This document shows positions 51,657-59,219 of a DNA stretch of 64,000 nucleotides, one piece after another. Made by a program: the position numbers and the translations under genes. The notes under the pieces were generated by a model that was not told the origin of the DNA, did no database searches, and saw only the letters and a program-made list of their open reading frames with translations. The stretch is from assembly GCF_006716425.1 (NCBI RefSeq), contig NZ_VFOZ01000001.1, positions 6,200,001-6,264,000 on the forward strand. The letters are read 5' to 3'. Source of the DNA: Actinoallomurus bryophytorum (lineage in GTDB: Bacteria; Actinomycetota; Actinomycetes; Streptosporangiales; Streptosporangiaceae). Each line of letters starts with the position of its first letter. The first letter of the stretch is position 1.

Positions 51657-52292
51657 GTGATCTCCATGTCCCAGGCGCTGACCTTCGGCCTCGCCTCTCT
51701 GGTCATCATCGTGATCCCCGGCCCGAGCGTGCTCTTCGTGGTCGGCCGGGCTCTGGCGTACGGCCGCCGTACGGCTCTCGTCTCGGTCGTCGGCAACGAG
51801 GCGGGCGCCCTCGTCGTGGTCGTCGCCGTCGCGTTCGGCGTCGGCGCGGTGGTCGAACGCTCCGTGCTGGTCTTCACGGCGATCAAGCTGTGCGGCGCGG
51901 CGTACCTCGTCTTCCTCGGGGTCCGCGCGCTGCTGCGCGGCCGCGGCCACGCGGGCCCGCAGGAGGCGGCGGCCGAGCGCGGCGGCTGGCGGGCCGCCGC
52001 CGACGGGTTCCTGGTCGGGGTGGCCAACCCGAAGACCGTGGTGTTCTTCGCCGCGGTGCTTCCGCAGTTCGTCGACCGCGGCCGCGGCGGCGTCCCGGCG
52101 CAGATGCTCGTACTCGGCCTCATCTTCGTCATCATCGCGCTGGTCTGCGACTCGACCTGGAGCCTGGCCGCCAGCGGAGCACGCGACTGGTTCGGCCGCT
52201 CACCGCGGCGGCTGCGCCTGGTCGGGGGAGCGGGCGGCCTCGCCATGATCGGCCTCGGCATCGGTGTGGCCGTCACGGGCCGTAAGACCTGA
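51657..52292 (+). CDS. LysE/RhtB-family exporter
   Basis: A 211-residue membrane protein with six helices, likely exporting an amino acid or related small molecule. The family signature is ASLVIIVIPGPSVLFVVGRA near the N terminus and GFLVGVANPKTVVFFAAVLP in the middle. GTG 51657 and ATG 51666 are both possible starts; neither has a strong ribosome site. It follows pobA at 60 bp beyond a hairpin, so it is probably a separate transcript. Confidence 0.87.
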   Translation: MISMSQALTFGLASLVIIVIPGPSVLFVVGRALAYGRRTALVSVVGNEAGALVVVVAVAFGVGAVVERSVLVFTAIKLCGAAYLVFLGVRALLRGRGHAGPQEAAAERGGWRAAADGFLVGVANPKTVVFFAAVLPQFVDRGRGGVPAQMLVLGLIFVIIALVCDSTWSLAASGARDWFGRSPRRLRLVGGAGGLAMIGLGIGVAVTGRKT

Positions 52293-52322
52293 CCACGCCC
52301 AAGTCACCATCGAAGGGGTCGC

Positions 52323-52679
52323 ATGACACTCGCCGCGAAGGGCTCCCGGCAGATCACCGTTGATGGGGTCGCCTTCCGCCTCACCATGCCCTACGCGTGT
52401 CCGGACAACGGGATGCCCGCGGCGGCGGTGCTCCCCGGCACGGTCGCCTCGGCGATCATCCAGGCGCTGGCCGACTGCCGGCGGCCCCCGGCCCCGCGAC
52501 CGCCGTTCGCGCTGACGCCGGACGAGTGGGCGGTCCCGGCCATCCGATACCGCGACGAGCCGCGCCCGATCAGGCGGAGACGCCGTCGGGCGGGGTGGTG
52601 CCGGCCGGGCGGTCGCCGTCTCCGGCAGCACGACCTGACGGTCGTCAATCACCTGCGTCGCTACCGTCACAGGAGATAA
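52323..52679 (+). CDS. Hypothetical protein
   Basis: A 118-residue frame. The first part (MTLAAKGSRQITVDGVAFRL) looks like a real folded start, with GAAGGGG upstream of ATG 52323. The second half becomes very Arg-rich (RPIRRRRRRAG to HLRRYRHRR), which could be an RNA-binding tail or simply read-through of non-coding DNA. No family is recognised. It lies 27 bp upstream of the gene that precedes the permuted tRNA-like units. Confidence 0.5.
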   Translation: MTLAAKGSRQITVDGVAFRLTMPYACPDNGMPAAAVLPGTVASAIIQALADCRRPPAPRPPFALTPDEWAVPAIRYRDEPRPIRRRRRRAGWCRPGGRRLRQHDLTVVNHLRRYRHRR

Positions 52680-52706
52680 CGTGCGTTTCTCCTGAAAGGG
52701 GGCAAG

Positions 52707-53438
52707 GTGGCGAAGCTCAACCAGATCATCGCCGTGGAGAAGGGCGTCAAGAGCGGTGCCCTCCGCGACCTGACCGACGCGCACCATGGCCTGCAGAAGC
52801 CGGCGCTGCTGGCCGGTATCTCACGGGTCTACCAGCCCAAGGACGAAGAGGGAGAGCAGCTCCCGCCGGAGTCGACGCGGGTGCAGATCAAGGCCGACGA
52901 GGTCATCCGCCGGACCGCGTCGGTCATGACCAGGCTGTTCGACGTGACCGCCACCAAGGACTGGGCCAACTGCACCGCCAAGGCCGACGTCACCGTCGAC
53001 GGCCAGGCGATCCTGCGGGACGTCCCGGTGTCGTACCTGCTCTTCCTGGAGAAGCAGCTCACCGACCTGCACACGTTCGTCAAGAAGCTGCCGGTCCTGG
53101 ACGCGGCCGAGGCATGGGCGTTCGACGACTCGGCCGACTGCTGGAAGACCGAGCCGGTGCGTACGAACCGCACCAAGAAGGTCCCGCGTAACCACGTGAA
53201 GGCCGAGGCGACCGAGAAGCACCCGGCGCAGGTCGAGGTGTACTACGAGGACATCGCCGTCGGTTACTGGACCACGGTGAAGTTCTCCGGCGCGCTGCCC
53301 GCCAAGCGGATCAACGAGCTGCTGGACCGGGTGGAGCGGCTCCAGCGCGCGGTGAAGTTCGCCCGCGAGGAGGCCAACGGCGCCGAGGTCACCGACCAGC
53401 GCACCGGTGACGCGGTCTTCCGTTACCTGTTCGAGTAG
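52707..53438 (+). CDS. Conserved-looking protein of unknown function upstream of permuted tRNA-like RNAs
   Basis: A 243-residue soluble protein. It starts MAKLNQIIAVEKGVKSGALR, has a central ADVTVDGQAILRDVPVSYL beta-rich region, a helical LLFLEKQLTDLHTFVKKLPV segment, a basic patch (RTNRTKKVPRNH) and a C-terminal helix (KRINELLDRVERLQRAVKFA). GTG 52707 follows AAAGGGGGCAAGG. There is no transmembrane or enzymatic motif I can name. The basic patch would suit RNA binding. The two permuted tRNA-like units begin within 40-75 nt of its stop with no promoter visible between, so gene and RNAs probably share a transcript. Confidence 0.75.
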   Translation: MAKLNQIIAVEKGVKSGALRDLTDAHHGLQKPALLAGISRVYQPKDEEGEQLPPESTRVQIKADEVIRRTASVMTRLFDVTATKDWANCTAKADVTVDGQAILRDVPVSYLLFLEKQLTDLHTFVKKLPVLDAAEAWAFDDSADCWKTEPVRTNRTKKVPRNHVKAEATEKHPAQVEVYYEDIAVGYWTTVKFSGALPAKRINELLDRVERLQRAVKFAREEANGAEVTDQRTGDAVFRYLFE

Positions 53439-53449
53439 TCTCACAGACT

Positions 53450-53467
53450 CCCCCGCGCAGGCGGGGG
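53450..53467 (+). promoter_or_regulatory. GC hairpin between the unknown gene and tRNA-like unit A
   Basis: CCCCCGC and GCGGGGG form a perfect 7-bp stem with loop GCAG, 12 nt after the stop codon. It may be an RNA-processing or pausing element; no T-run follows, so termination here is unlikely. Confidence 0.5.
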
Positions 53468-53475
53468 AAGCGCAA

Positions 53476-53605
53476 GGAGCGCAAGCTGAAACTGAAGGTC
53501 AGCCTGAACAGCGGTGACAGTGGGGGTTCGAGTCCCTCTCCCGGCACGACGCGCCGGGATGGCCCAACCGGTAGAGGCAGCCGCTCAATCTCAGACTCTC
53601 GCTCC
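53476..53605 (+). tRNA. Circularly permuted tRNA-like unit A
   Basis: The 3' half comes first: anticodon-stem strand AGCGGT (53510-53515), T-arm GGGGG-TTCGAGT-CCCTC (53522-53538), acceptor strand TCCCGGC (53539-53545) and discriminator A. After CGACGC comes the 5' half: acceptor GCCGGGA (53553-53559, perfect 7-bp match), TG, a D-arm with GCC/GGC and GGTA loop, and anticodon strand GCCGCT (53580-53585), which pairs 6/6 with AGCGGT (one G-T). An outer helix GGAGCG (53476-53481)/CGCTCC (53600-53605) brings the ends together. CCA is not encoded. The 5' flank also contains a GCTGA/TCAGC hairpin. Confidence 0.75.
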
Positions 53606-53640
53606 AGATTCAGTATTCGCCACCGAACACCGGATCGACC

Positions 53641-53749
53641 GAGTGCGGACGAAACTCGCCGGGGTGCCGGTTCGAGCCCGGCATGCGGCTCCACGTGCCG
53701 CGTTAGCTCAATAGGTAGAGCACGACGATCTCAGGACTGATCCGCACTC
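53641..53749 (+). tRNA. Circularly permuted tRNA-like unit B
   Basis: The 3' half comes first: anticodon-stem strand CGCCG (53657-53661), T-arm GCCGG-TTCGAGC-CCGGC (53666-53682), acceptor strand ATGCGGC (53683-53689), then TCCA, so CCA is encoded. After CGT comes the 5' half: acceptor GCCGCGT (53697-53703, 7 bp with one G-T), TA, D-arm GCTC/GAGC with a GGTA loop (53706-53721) and anticodon strand CGACG (53723-53727; 4/5 pairs with CGCCG). A perfect 9-bp outer helix GAGTGCGGA (53641-53649)/TCCGCACTC (53741-53749) closes the unit. The right-hand loop ATCTCAG is shared with unit A. Confidence 0.8.
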
Positions 53750-53760
53750 TTAAACGTGCC

Positions 53761-53785
53761 GGTGTGCGCAACTGGGTGGCACACC
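53761..53785 (+). ncRNA. Stable hairpin after tRNA-like unit B
   Basis: GGTGTGC (53761-53767) and GCACACC (53779-53785) form a perfect 7-bp stem with an 11-nt loop, 11 nt after unit B and 1 nt before the terminator. It may mark the 3' end of the processed RNA. Confidence 0.4.
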
Positions 53786-53786
53786 A

Positions 53787-53820
53787 GGGGTCCGGAGGAT
53801 GGACAACGCCTCCGGACCCC
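53787..53820. terminator. Strong bidirectional hairpin terminator
   Basis: GGGGTCCGGAGG (53787-53798) and CCTCCGGACCCC (53809-53820) form a perfect 12-bp stem with a 10-nt loop. It can end the transcript with the tRNA-like units and, on the other strand, the convergent spermidine-synthase-like gene. Confidence 0.75.
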
Positions 53821-53831
53821 ACCACCCGCCG

Positions 53832-54680
53832 TCAGGCGAAGACGCCGTCGGGCGGGGGCGGTGACGGGCGTGCGGTCGCGTCGGTGACCGGTCGTGCTCC
53901 GGCGGTGAATCTCGTGAGCTCGTCCCCGTGCAGTACCCGGCCGGGGAAGGGGTCGCCCGCGGCCCTGCGGACCAGGCCGGCCACCGGTGGTTCGCCGTGC
54001 CCGGCGACCAGGACCAGGTTGCCGAACCTCCGGCCCCGCAGCACCGCCGGGTCGGCGATCAGACAGGCCTCCGGCAGGACCGTACGCAGCGTGGCCACCT
54101 GGGCGCGGGCGAAGGACAGGGGTGCGCCGTCGGCGAGGTTCGCCGCGAACAGGCCCCCGGCGCGCAGGGTGCGCGCGGCGGCGGTGAAGAACTCCACCGA
54201 CGTCAGGTGGGCCGGGGAGCGGCCGCCCGCGTACACATCGCTCACGACCAGGTCGAAGGCGTCCTCCGGTGCGCGCGTGAGGATCTCGCGGGCGTCGCCG
54301 GTACGGATCCGGACCCGGGCTCCGCGGTCCAGCGGAAGCCGCCGGCGTACGAGGTCGACGAGGGCGGCGTCGATCTCGATCACCTGCTGGGAGGAGCGCG
54401 GCCGGGTGGCGGCGACATAGCGTGCCAGGGTCAGCCCCCCGCCGCCGAGGTGCAGGACCCGCAGTGGCCGTCCGGCCGCCGCGGCCAGGTCGGTCACGTG
54501 GCCGAGCCGCCGGACGTACTCGAAGTCGAGATAGGCCGGGTCGTCGAGGTCGACGTGGGACTGTGGCGTGCCGTTCACCACGAGAGTCCACGAGCGCGGC
54601 CGGTCGGCGTCCGGGACGAGCTCGGCGACGCCCGAGTCGATCTTCTCCTCGACGCGGGCCGGGCGCTGTCGGTGTGCCAT
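53832..54680 (-). CDS. Spermidine synthase-like protein
   Basis: A 282-residue Rossmann-fold protein of the polyamine synthase/methyltransferase group. The nucleotide-binding loop is VLHLGGGGLTLARYV (about residue 74), the ribose-binding acid is in QQVIEIDAALVDLV, and DLVVSDVYAGGRSP is the catalytic-region motif. The typical polyamine-synthase active-site tyrosine cannot be confirmed, so it may be a methyltransferase instead. ATG 54680 begins MAHRQRPARVEEK. It converges on the tRNA-like units and stands alone. Confidence 0.8.
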   Translation of the reverse strand: MAHRQRPARVEEKIDSGVAELVPDADRPRSWTLVVNGTPQSHVDLDDPAYLDFEYVRRLGHVTDLAAAAGRPLRVLHLGGGGLTLARYVAATRPRSSQQVIEIDAALVDLVRRRLPLDRGARVRIRTGDAREILTRAPEDAFDLVVSDVYAGGRSPAHLTSVEFFTAAARTLRAGGLFAANLADGAPLSFARAQVATLRTVLPEACLIADPAVLRGRRFGNLVLVAGHGEPPVAGLVRRAAGDPFPGRVLHGDELTRFTAGARPVTDATARPSPPPPDGVFA

Positions 54681-54763
54681 CGCTCCAGTATCGACGACCT
54701 GCGAAGGCGTGAGTGCCTTGTCACACTCCGGAGGGATTGAGGAGACTCTCGGTAGGCGTATAG

Positions 54764-54777
54764 TTAGTTAGCACTAA
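54764..54777. promoter_or_regulatory. Operator/promoter candidate of the transporter-YceI operon
   Basis: TTAGT-TAGC-ACTAA is an inverted repeat in an AT-rich patch 39 nt before ATG 54816. It is a likely site for the MarR protein encoded by the second gene of the operon. Confidence 0.5.
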
Positions 54778-54815
54778 ACAACATTTAAAGTCACGACTTC
54801 AGGAGCCCGCCCTCC

Positions 54816-57167
54816 ATGACAACGCCCGCCCAGACGCACAGACGAGCGGAGCAGACGAAACCCCTCGGGCCGAGCTACAAGTGGATCGCCCTGTCGAACA
54901 CCACGCTCGGTGTCCTCATGGTGACGATCAACCAGTCGATCGTCCTCATCGCGCTGCCGAACATTTTTAACGGAATCGGGCTCAATCCCCTCGATTCCGG
55001 TAACACGAGTTACCTGCTGTGGATGATGATGGGCTTCTTGGTCGTCACCGCCGTCCTGGTGGTGTCGTTCGGCAAGCTCGGCGACATGTACGGCAGGGTC
55101 CGCATGTACAACCTCGGCTTCGCGGTGTTCACCGTCTGTTCCATCCTGCTCTCGGTCAGCTGGATGCATGGTGCGAACGCGGCGCTATGGCTGATCGGCT
55201 GGCGCATCGTCCAGGGAGTCGGCGGCGCGTTGCTGTTCGCGAACTCCACCGCGATCATCACCGACGCCTTCCCCGCCACCCGGCGTGGCACGGCGCTGGG
55301 CATCAACGCGATCGCGGCGATCGCCGGCTCGTTCATCGGCCTGATCCTCGGCGGTGTCCTGGGGCCGGTCAACTGGCACTGGATCTTCCTCGTCTCGGTG
55401 CCGGTCGGCGTCTTCGGCACGTTCTGGGCCTACATCAAGCTGCACGACACCGGCGTGCGGAAGAAGGCCAAGATCGACTGGTGGGGCAACGTGACCTTCG
55501 CGGTCGGCCTCATCTCCATACTCGTAGGCATCACGTACGGCCTCCAGCCGTACGGCGGTCACACGATGGGCTGGACCAACCCCGCGGTGCTGGGCGCACT
55601 CATCGGCGGCATCGTCATTCTGGTCGTCTTCCTGATCATCGAGAGCAAGGTCAAGGAGCCGCTGTTCCGGCTGTCGCTCTTCCGCGACCGGACCTTCGCC
55701 GCCGGCAACCTCGCCAGCCTGCTGACCGCCCTCGGCCGTGGTGGCCTGCAGTTCATGCTGATCATCTGGCTGCAGGGCATCTGGCTGCCGCAGCACGGCT
55801 ACAGCTTCGAGGACACCCCGCTGTGGGCGGGCATCTACATGATCCCGCTGACGGTCGGCTTCCTGCTGGCGGCGCCGCTGTCCGGCATGCTGTCGGACAA
55901 GCTCGGCCACCGGTACTTCACCGTGGGCGGCACGCTCATCACCGCGCTGAGCTTCGCGCTGCTGCTGGCCATCCCGGTGAACTTCTCCTATGGCGTCTTC
56001 GCCCTGCTGCTGGTCATCAACGGCATCGGCTCCGGCATGTTCGCCTCGCCCAACCGCGCGGAGATCATGAACGCGGTCCCGCCGGACCAGCGCGGCGTCG
56101 GGGCGGGCATGAACGCCACGTTCCAGAACTCCTCGATGGTGCTGTCCATCGGCATCTTCTTCAGCCTGATGGTCGTCGGCCTCTCCCACAGCCTGCCGAC
56201 GACGATGCACGACGGCCTGGTCGCGCAGGGTGTCCCGGACCAGGCGGCGCAGACGGTCTCCCACCTGCCGCCGATCGCCGTGCTGTTCGCCGCCTTCCTC
56301 GGCTACAACCCGATGAAGCAGCTTCTCGGCTCCCAGCTGGACCACCTCCCGCCGGGCCATGCCTCCTACCTGACCGGCCGGAGCTACTTCCCGCGCCTGA
56401 TCACGGAGCCGTTCCACCAGGGCCTGGTGATCGCCTTCCTGTTCGCCATCATCGCCTGCGTCATCGCCGCCTTCGCCTCGCTGCTGACCAAGCGCCGCAA
56501 GTCTCCCCAGCACGAGTCCGTCGGCTCGGAGCTGGCGGGTGTCGCGGGCGAGGCCGACGGCGGGATCGGCGAGCTCAACACGCCGCAGATGTCGCCGAAC
56601 GGTTACGGGCCCTTGCCCACAGAGTCGTTCGTGCACGAGGGCACCGGCAGTCAGGGCTCACACGGTGTCGAGGGATTCGTGCACGACGGCAGGGGAAACC
56701 CCGTGGCGTACGCGGCGATCACGATCGCCGGTCCGGACGGCCACCAGCTCGGGCGCACCAACACCGGTGAGGACGGGCGCTACGCGTTCCAGGCGCCCCC
56801 CGGGGACTATCTCGTGATCACGACCGCGCCCGGGTGGTCTCCGGAGGCGGCCACCGTCCTGGTCGGTTCCTTCGGGGCGGTGCAGGACTTCGTCCTCGTG
56901 CCCGACGAGACGGGCCCGACCGGTGAGATGCGGGGCGTCGTCCGGTCCCCGGACGGGATACCGCTCGGCGGCATCACGACCACGGTCACCGACGAGACCG
57001 GCGAGGTCGTCGCGACGACGACGACCGGTCCCGACGGGTCCTACCAGATCACCGGCCTCGCGGACGGGCACTACACGCTCGTCGCCGCCGGGCACCGGCC
57101 GGCGACGGTCGCGGTCCAGGTCGGCGGGGACGAGCCCGCCACCGTACGCGTGGCACTGGGCGAATGA
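54816..57167 (+). CDS. DHA2-family MFS exporter with two C-terminal carboxypeptidase-regulatory-like domains
   Basis: A 783-residue fusion. Residues 1-570 hold 14 helices of an EmrB/QacA-type exporter, with motif A at GKLGDMYGRVRM and AIAGSFIGLILGGVLGPVNW near 170. A linker (residues 580-610) leads to two transthyretin-like beta-sandwich domains: VEGFVHDGRGNPVAYAAITI (about 613) and MRGVVRSPDGIPLGGITTTV (about 702). The topology would place this tail in the cytoplasm if there are 14 helices. It is much longer than normal DHA2 proteins (about 500). Its stop overlaps the MarR gene as ATGA. Confidence 0.88.
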   Translation: MTTPAQTHRRAEQTKPLGPSYKWIALSNTTLGVLMVTINQSIVLIALPNIFNGIGLNPLDSGNTSYLLWMMMGFLVVTAVLVVSFGKLGDMYGRVRMYNLGFAVFTVCSILLSVSWMHGANAALWLIGWRIVQGVGGALLFANSTAIITDAFPATRRGTALGINAIAAIAGSFIGLILGGVLGPVNWHWIFLVSVPVGVFGTFWAYIKLHDTGVRKKAKIDWWGNVTFAVGLISILVGITYGLQPYGGHTMGWTNPAVLGALIGGIVILVVFLIIESKVKEPLFRLSLFRDRTFAAGNLASLLTALGRGGLQFMLIIWLQGIWLPQHGYSFEDTPLWAGIYMIPLTVGFLLAAPLSGMLSDKLGHRYFTVGGTLITALSFALLLAIPVNFSYGVFALLLVINGIGSGMFASPNRAEIMNAVPPDQRGVGAGMNATFQNSSMVLSIGIFFSLMVVGLSHSLPTTMHDGLVAQGVPDQAAQTVSHLPPIAVLFAAFLGYNPMKQLLGSQLDHLPPGHASYLTGRSYFPRLITEPFHQGLVIAFLFAIIACVIAAFASLLTKRRKSPQHESVGSELAGVAGEADGGIGELNTPQMSPNGYGPLPTESFVHEGTGSQGSHGVEGFVHDGRGNPVAYAAITIAGPDGHQLGRTNTGEDGRYAFQAPPGDYLVITTAPGWSPEAATVLVGSFGAVQDFVLVPDETGPTGEMRGVVRSPDGIPLGGITTTVTDETGEVVATTTTGPDGSYQITGLADGHYTLVAAGHRPATVAVQVGGDEPATVRVALGE

Positions 57168-57598
57168 ACATCGGACCGGAGCCGGCGGCGACGGCGGGGC
57201 GGCTCAAGCTCGCCATGACCGCTCTCACCCGCCGGCTCCGCAAGGACTGGCCGGACGAGCTGACCCCCAGCCGCGTGACCGCGCTGGCCACCGTGGCGGC
57301 GGGCGAGCCGCTCGCCGTCGGTGAGCTGGCCAAGCGCATGGGGGTCAGCACGCCGACGGTGTCCCACATCGTCGACGCACTGGACAAACAGGGCCTGATC
57401 GCCCGGCTGCCGGACCCACACGACCGGCGGATCTGCCGGCTCGCCACCAGCGATGCCGGCGCGGAGGTGCTGGAGGAGCTGAGCAGGCGCACCACCGGCA
57501 TCCTCGCGGACCGGATCCATCAGCTGCCGCCCGCCCAGCAGAGCGCCCTCGAGGCCGCGCTGCCCGCCCTCGAGGCCCTCGCGGCAGCCCCGGAATAG
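57164..57598 (+). CDS. MarR-family transcriptional regulator
   Basis: A 144-residue winged-helix regulator. The recognition helix lies in MGVSTPTVSHIVDALDKQGL and the wing in LPDPHDRRICRLATSDAG. ATG 57164 overlaps the exporter stop by 4 nt, so it probably controls its own operon through the inverted repeat at 54764-54777. Confidence 0.87.
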   Translation: MNIGPEPAATAGRLKLAMTALTRRLRKDWPDELTPSRVTALATVAAGEPLAVGELAKRMGVSTPTVSHIVDALDKQGLIARLPDPHDRRICRLATSDAGAEVLEELSRRTTGILADRIHQLPPAQQSALEAALPALEALAAAPE

Positions 57599-57621
57599 CC
57601 GAAATCGGAGGAAGAATATCT

Positions 57622-58398
57622 ATGGTGGAGAACACGGCGCTCCGTGAGACGCTCGTCGTCTTCGGCACCGTCCGGCGGACCGAGGGCCCCCCGGTTTCCG
57701 GGGCCGTGGTGACGCTGGCCGACATGGCCGGCCGCAAGATCGGTTCGGCCTACACCGGCCCGGACGGTGAATACCGCCTTACCGTCAGCACCGGCGGCAC
57801 GTACCTGATCATCGCCTCCGCGCTGGGGCACGAGCCGATCGCCTCTCTCGTCGCGGTCGGCGACGAGACGGTCCGTCACGACATGACCGTGGCCGGCGTC
57901 GGCGGGCTCACCGGGATGGTGCGCATCGCCGGCACCGGACGGCCGGTGGCCGACGCCACCATCACCGTCACCGATGTCCAGGGTGAGGTCGTCGGGACCG
58001 CGCGCACCGGAATGGAGGGGGGCTTCTCCTTCATCAGCCTGCCCGAGGGCATGTACACGCTGGTGGTCTCGGCCCCCTCCCATCAGCCGGCCGCCGCGGC
58101 GGTGACCATCCGCCAGGGCGCCCAGGCACGTCAGGACCTGGTGCTGGCCGCGCGCGGCTCGATGCACGGGGAGGTCTGGACGCACGATCGCCCGTACCCG
58201 GGCGCACGGGTCTCGCTGATGAACGAGGCAGGAAAGATCGTGGCGACTACGATGAGCGATTCCGACGGTTTGTTCGTCTTCGAGGACCTTCCGCTGGGGA
58301 CCTACACGCTCGTCGCCGCCGGCCATGGCCCGGCCGCCGTACCCGTCCAGGTGAAGGACGGCAACGCCGTCGACGCCGACGTCACGCTGACCGCCTGA
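57622..58398 (+). CDS. Protein of three carboxypeptidase-regulatory-like domains
   Basis: A 258-residue protein made of three successive beta-sandwich repeats, starting at about residues 12 (VFGTVRRTEGPPVSGAVVTL), 94 (LTGMVRIAGTGRPVADATIT) and 177 (MHGEVWTHDRPYPGARVSL). Each shows the TGPDGEYRL/SDSDGLFVF turn and ends in YTLVVSAPSHQP or YTLVAAGHGPA. There is no signal peptide or anchor, so it appears cytoplasmic, which is unusual for this fold. ATG 57622 has GGAGGAAG upstream. It lies 23 bp after the MarR gene. Confidence 0.82.
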   Translation: MVENTALRETLVVFGTVRRTEGPPVSGAVVTLADMAGRKIGSAYTGPDGEYRLTVSTGGTYLIIASALGHEPIASLVAVGDETVRHDMTVAGVGGLTGMVRIAGTGRPVADATITVTDVQGEVVGTARTGMEGGFSFISLPEGMYTLVVSAPSHQPAAAAVTIRQGAQARQDLVLAARGSMHGEVWTHDRPYPGARVSLMNEAGKIVATTMSDSDGLFVFEDLPLGTYTLVAAGHGPAAVPVQVKDGNAVDADVTLTA

Positions 58399-58412
58399 AA
58401 GGGGCGCCTCTC

Positions 58413-59213
58413 GTGAATCCCACTGTCAGTGTCCGGGTGATCGCTCCCGGCGGCTGGCCGGTCGAGCACGCGGTCCTCACACTCACGGACACGACCGGAC
58501 AGCAGATCGGCCGTACGACGGTGGACTCCGCCGGCCGTGCCGCGATCCCGCAGGTGCCACCCGGCGCGTACACGCTCATCATCGCCGCGCCCGGCCACCA
58601 GCCGGTCGCACGCTCCGCCGTCGTCGGTGCCGGAGGGCTCGACCTGGGTGAGGTCGAACTGACCGCCACCGGCGAGCTGAGACTGCCCGACCCCGGCGTC
58701 TGGGACATCGACCCGGTGCACTCCTCGGTACGCATCCGCGCGCGCCACATCGGCCTGGCGAGCGTGCACGGCCGGATCGCGGACTTCACGGGCTCGATCG
58801 TGGTGACCCACCCGGTGGAGAACTCCGTCGTGGAGGTCACGCTCCAGGCCGGCAGCGTCGACACCGGCAACTCCGACCGCGACACGCACCTGCGCAGCAA
58901 GGACTTCCTGCACACCGAGGCGTTCCCCGAGATCACCTTCCGCAGCAAGGGCCTGCGGCCGCTCGCCGAGGACCGCTGGGCGATGGACGGCGAGATCACC
59001 ATCCGCGGTGTGACCCGCCAGATCGTGCTCGACACCACCTACCTGGGCGTCGGCCCGGACCCCTGGGGCGGCGTGCGCGCCGCCTTCCACTCGGTGACCG
59101 AGCTGCGGCGAGAGGACTTTGCGATCGACTGGAACCAGGCGGTACGGGTCGGTATCGGCGTGGTCGGCGGCATTCTCCAGGTCGAGCTGGACATCGAGAT
59201 GGTACGCCGCTGA
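58413..59213 (+). CDS. YceI-family protein with N-terminal carboxypeptidase-regulatory-like domain
   Basis: A 266-residue fusion. Residues 1-85 are one more transthyretin-like domain (VRVIAPGGWPVEHAVLTL to YTLIIAAPGHQPV). Residues 92-266 are a complete YceI lipocalin-like domain: WDIDPVHSSVRIRARHIGL, SDRDTHLRSKDFLHTEAFPE and WNQAVRVGIGVVG. YceI proteins bind polyisoprenoids or other amphiphiles in a beta-barrel. No signal peptide is present. GTG 58413 has AAAGGGG upstream. It is the last gene of the four-gene operon. Confidence 0.88.
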   Translation: MNPTVSVRVIAPGGWPVEHAVLTLTDTTGQQIGRTTVDSAGRAAIPQVPPGAYTLIIAAPGHQPVARSAVVGAGGLDLGEVELTATGELRLPDPGVWDIDPVHSSVRIRARHIGLASVHGRIADFTGSIVVTHPVENSVVEVTLQAGSVDTGNSDRDTHLRSKDFLHTEAFPEITFRSKGLRPLAEDRWAMDGEITIRGVTRQIVLDTTYLGVGPDPWGGVRAAFHSVTELRREDFAIDWNQAVRVGIGVVGGILQVELDIEMVRR

Positions 59214-59219
59214 GGCCTT

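Noticed and set aside
53553-53693. A single conventional tRNA with an intron, made of the 5' half of unit A and the 3' half of unit B
   Set aside because: Acceptor strands GCCGGGA and ATGCGGC give only four Watson-Crick pairs and two clashes, and anticodon strands GCCGC and CGCCG do not pair. The permuted pairings are far better.
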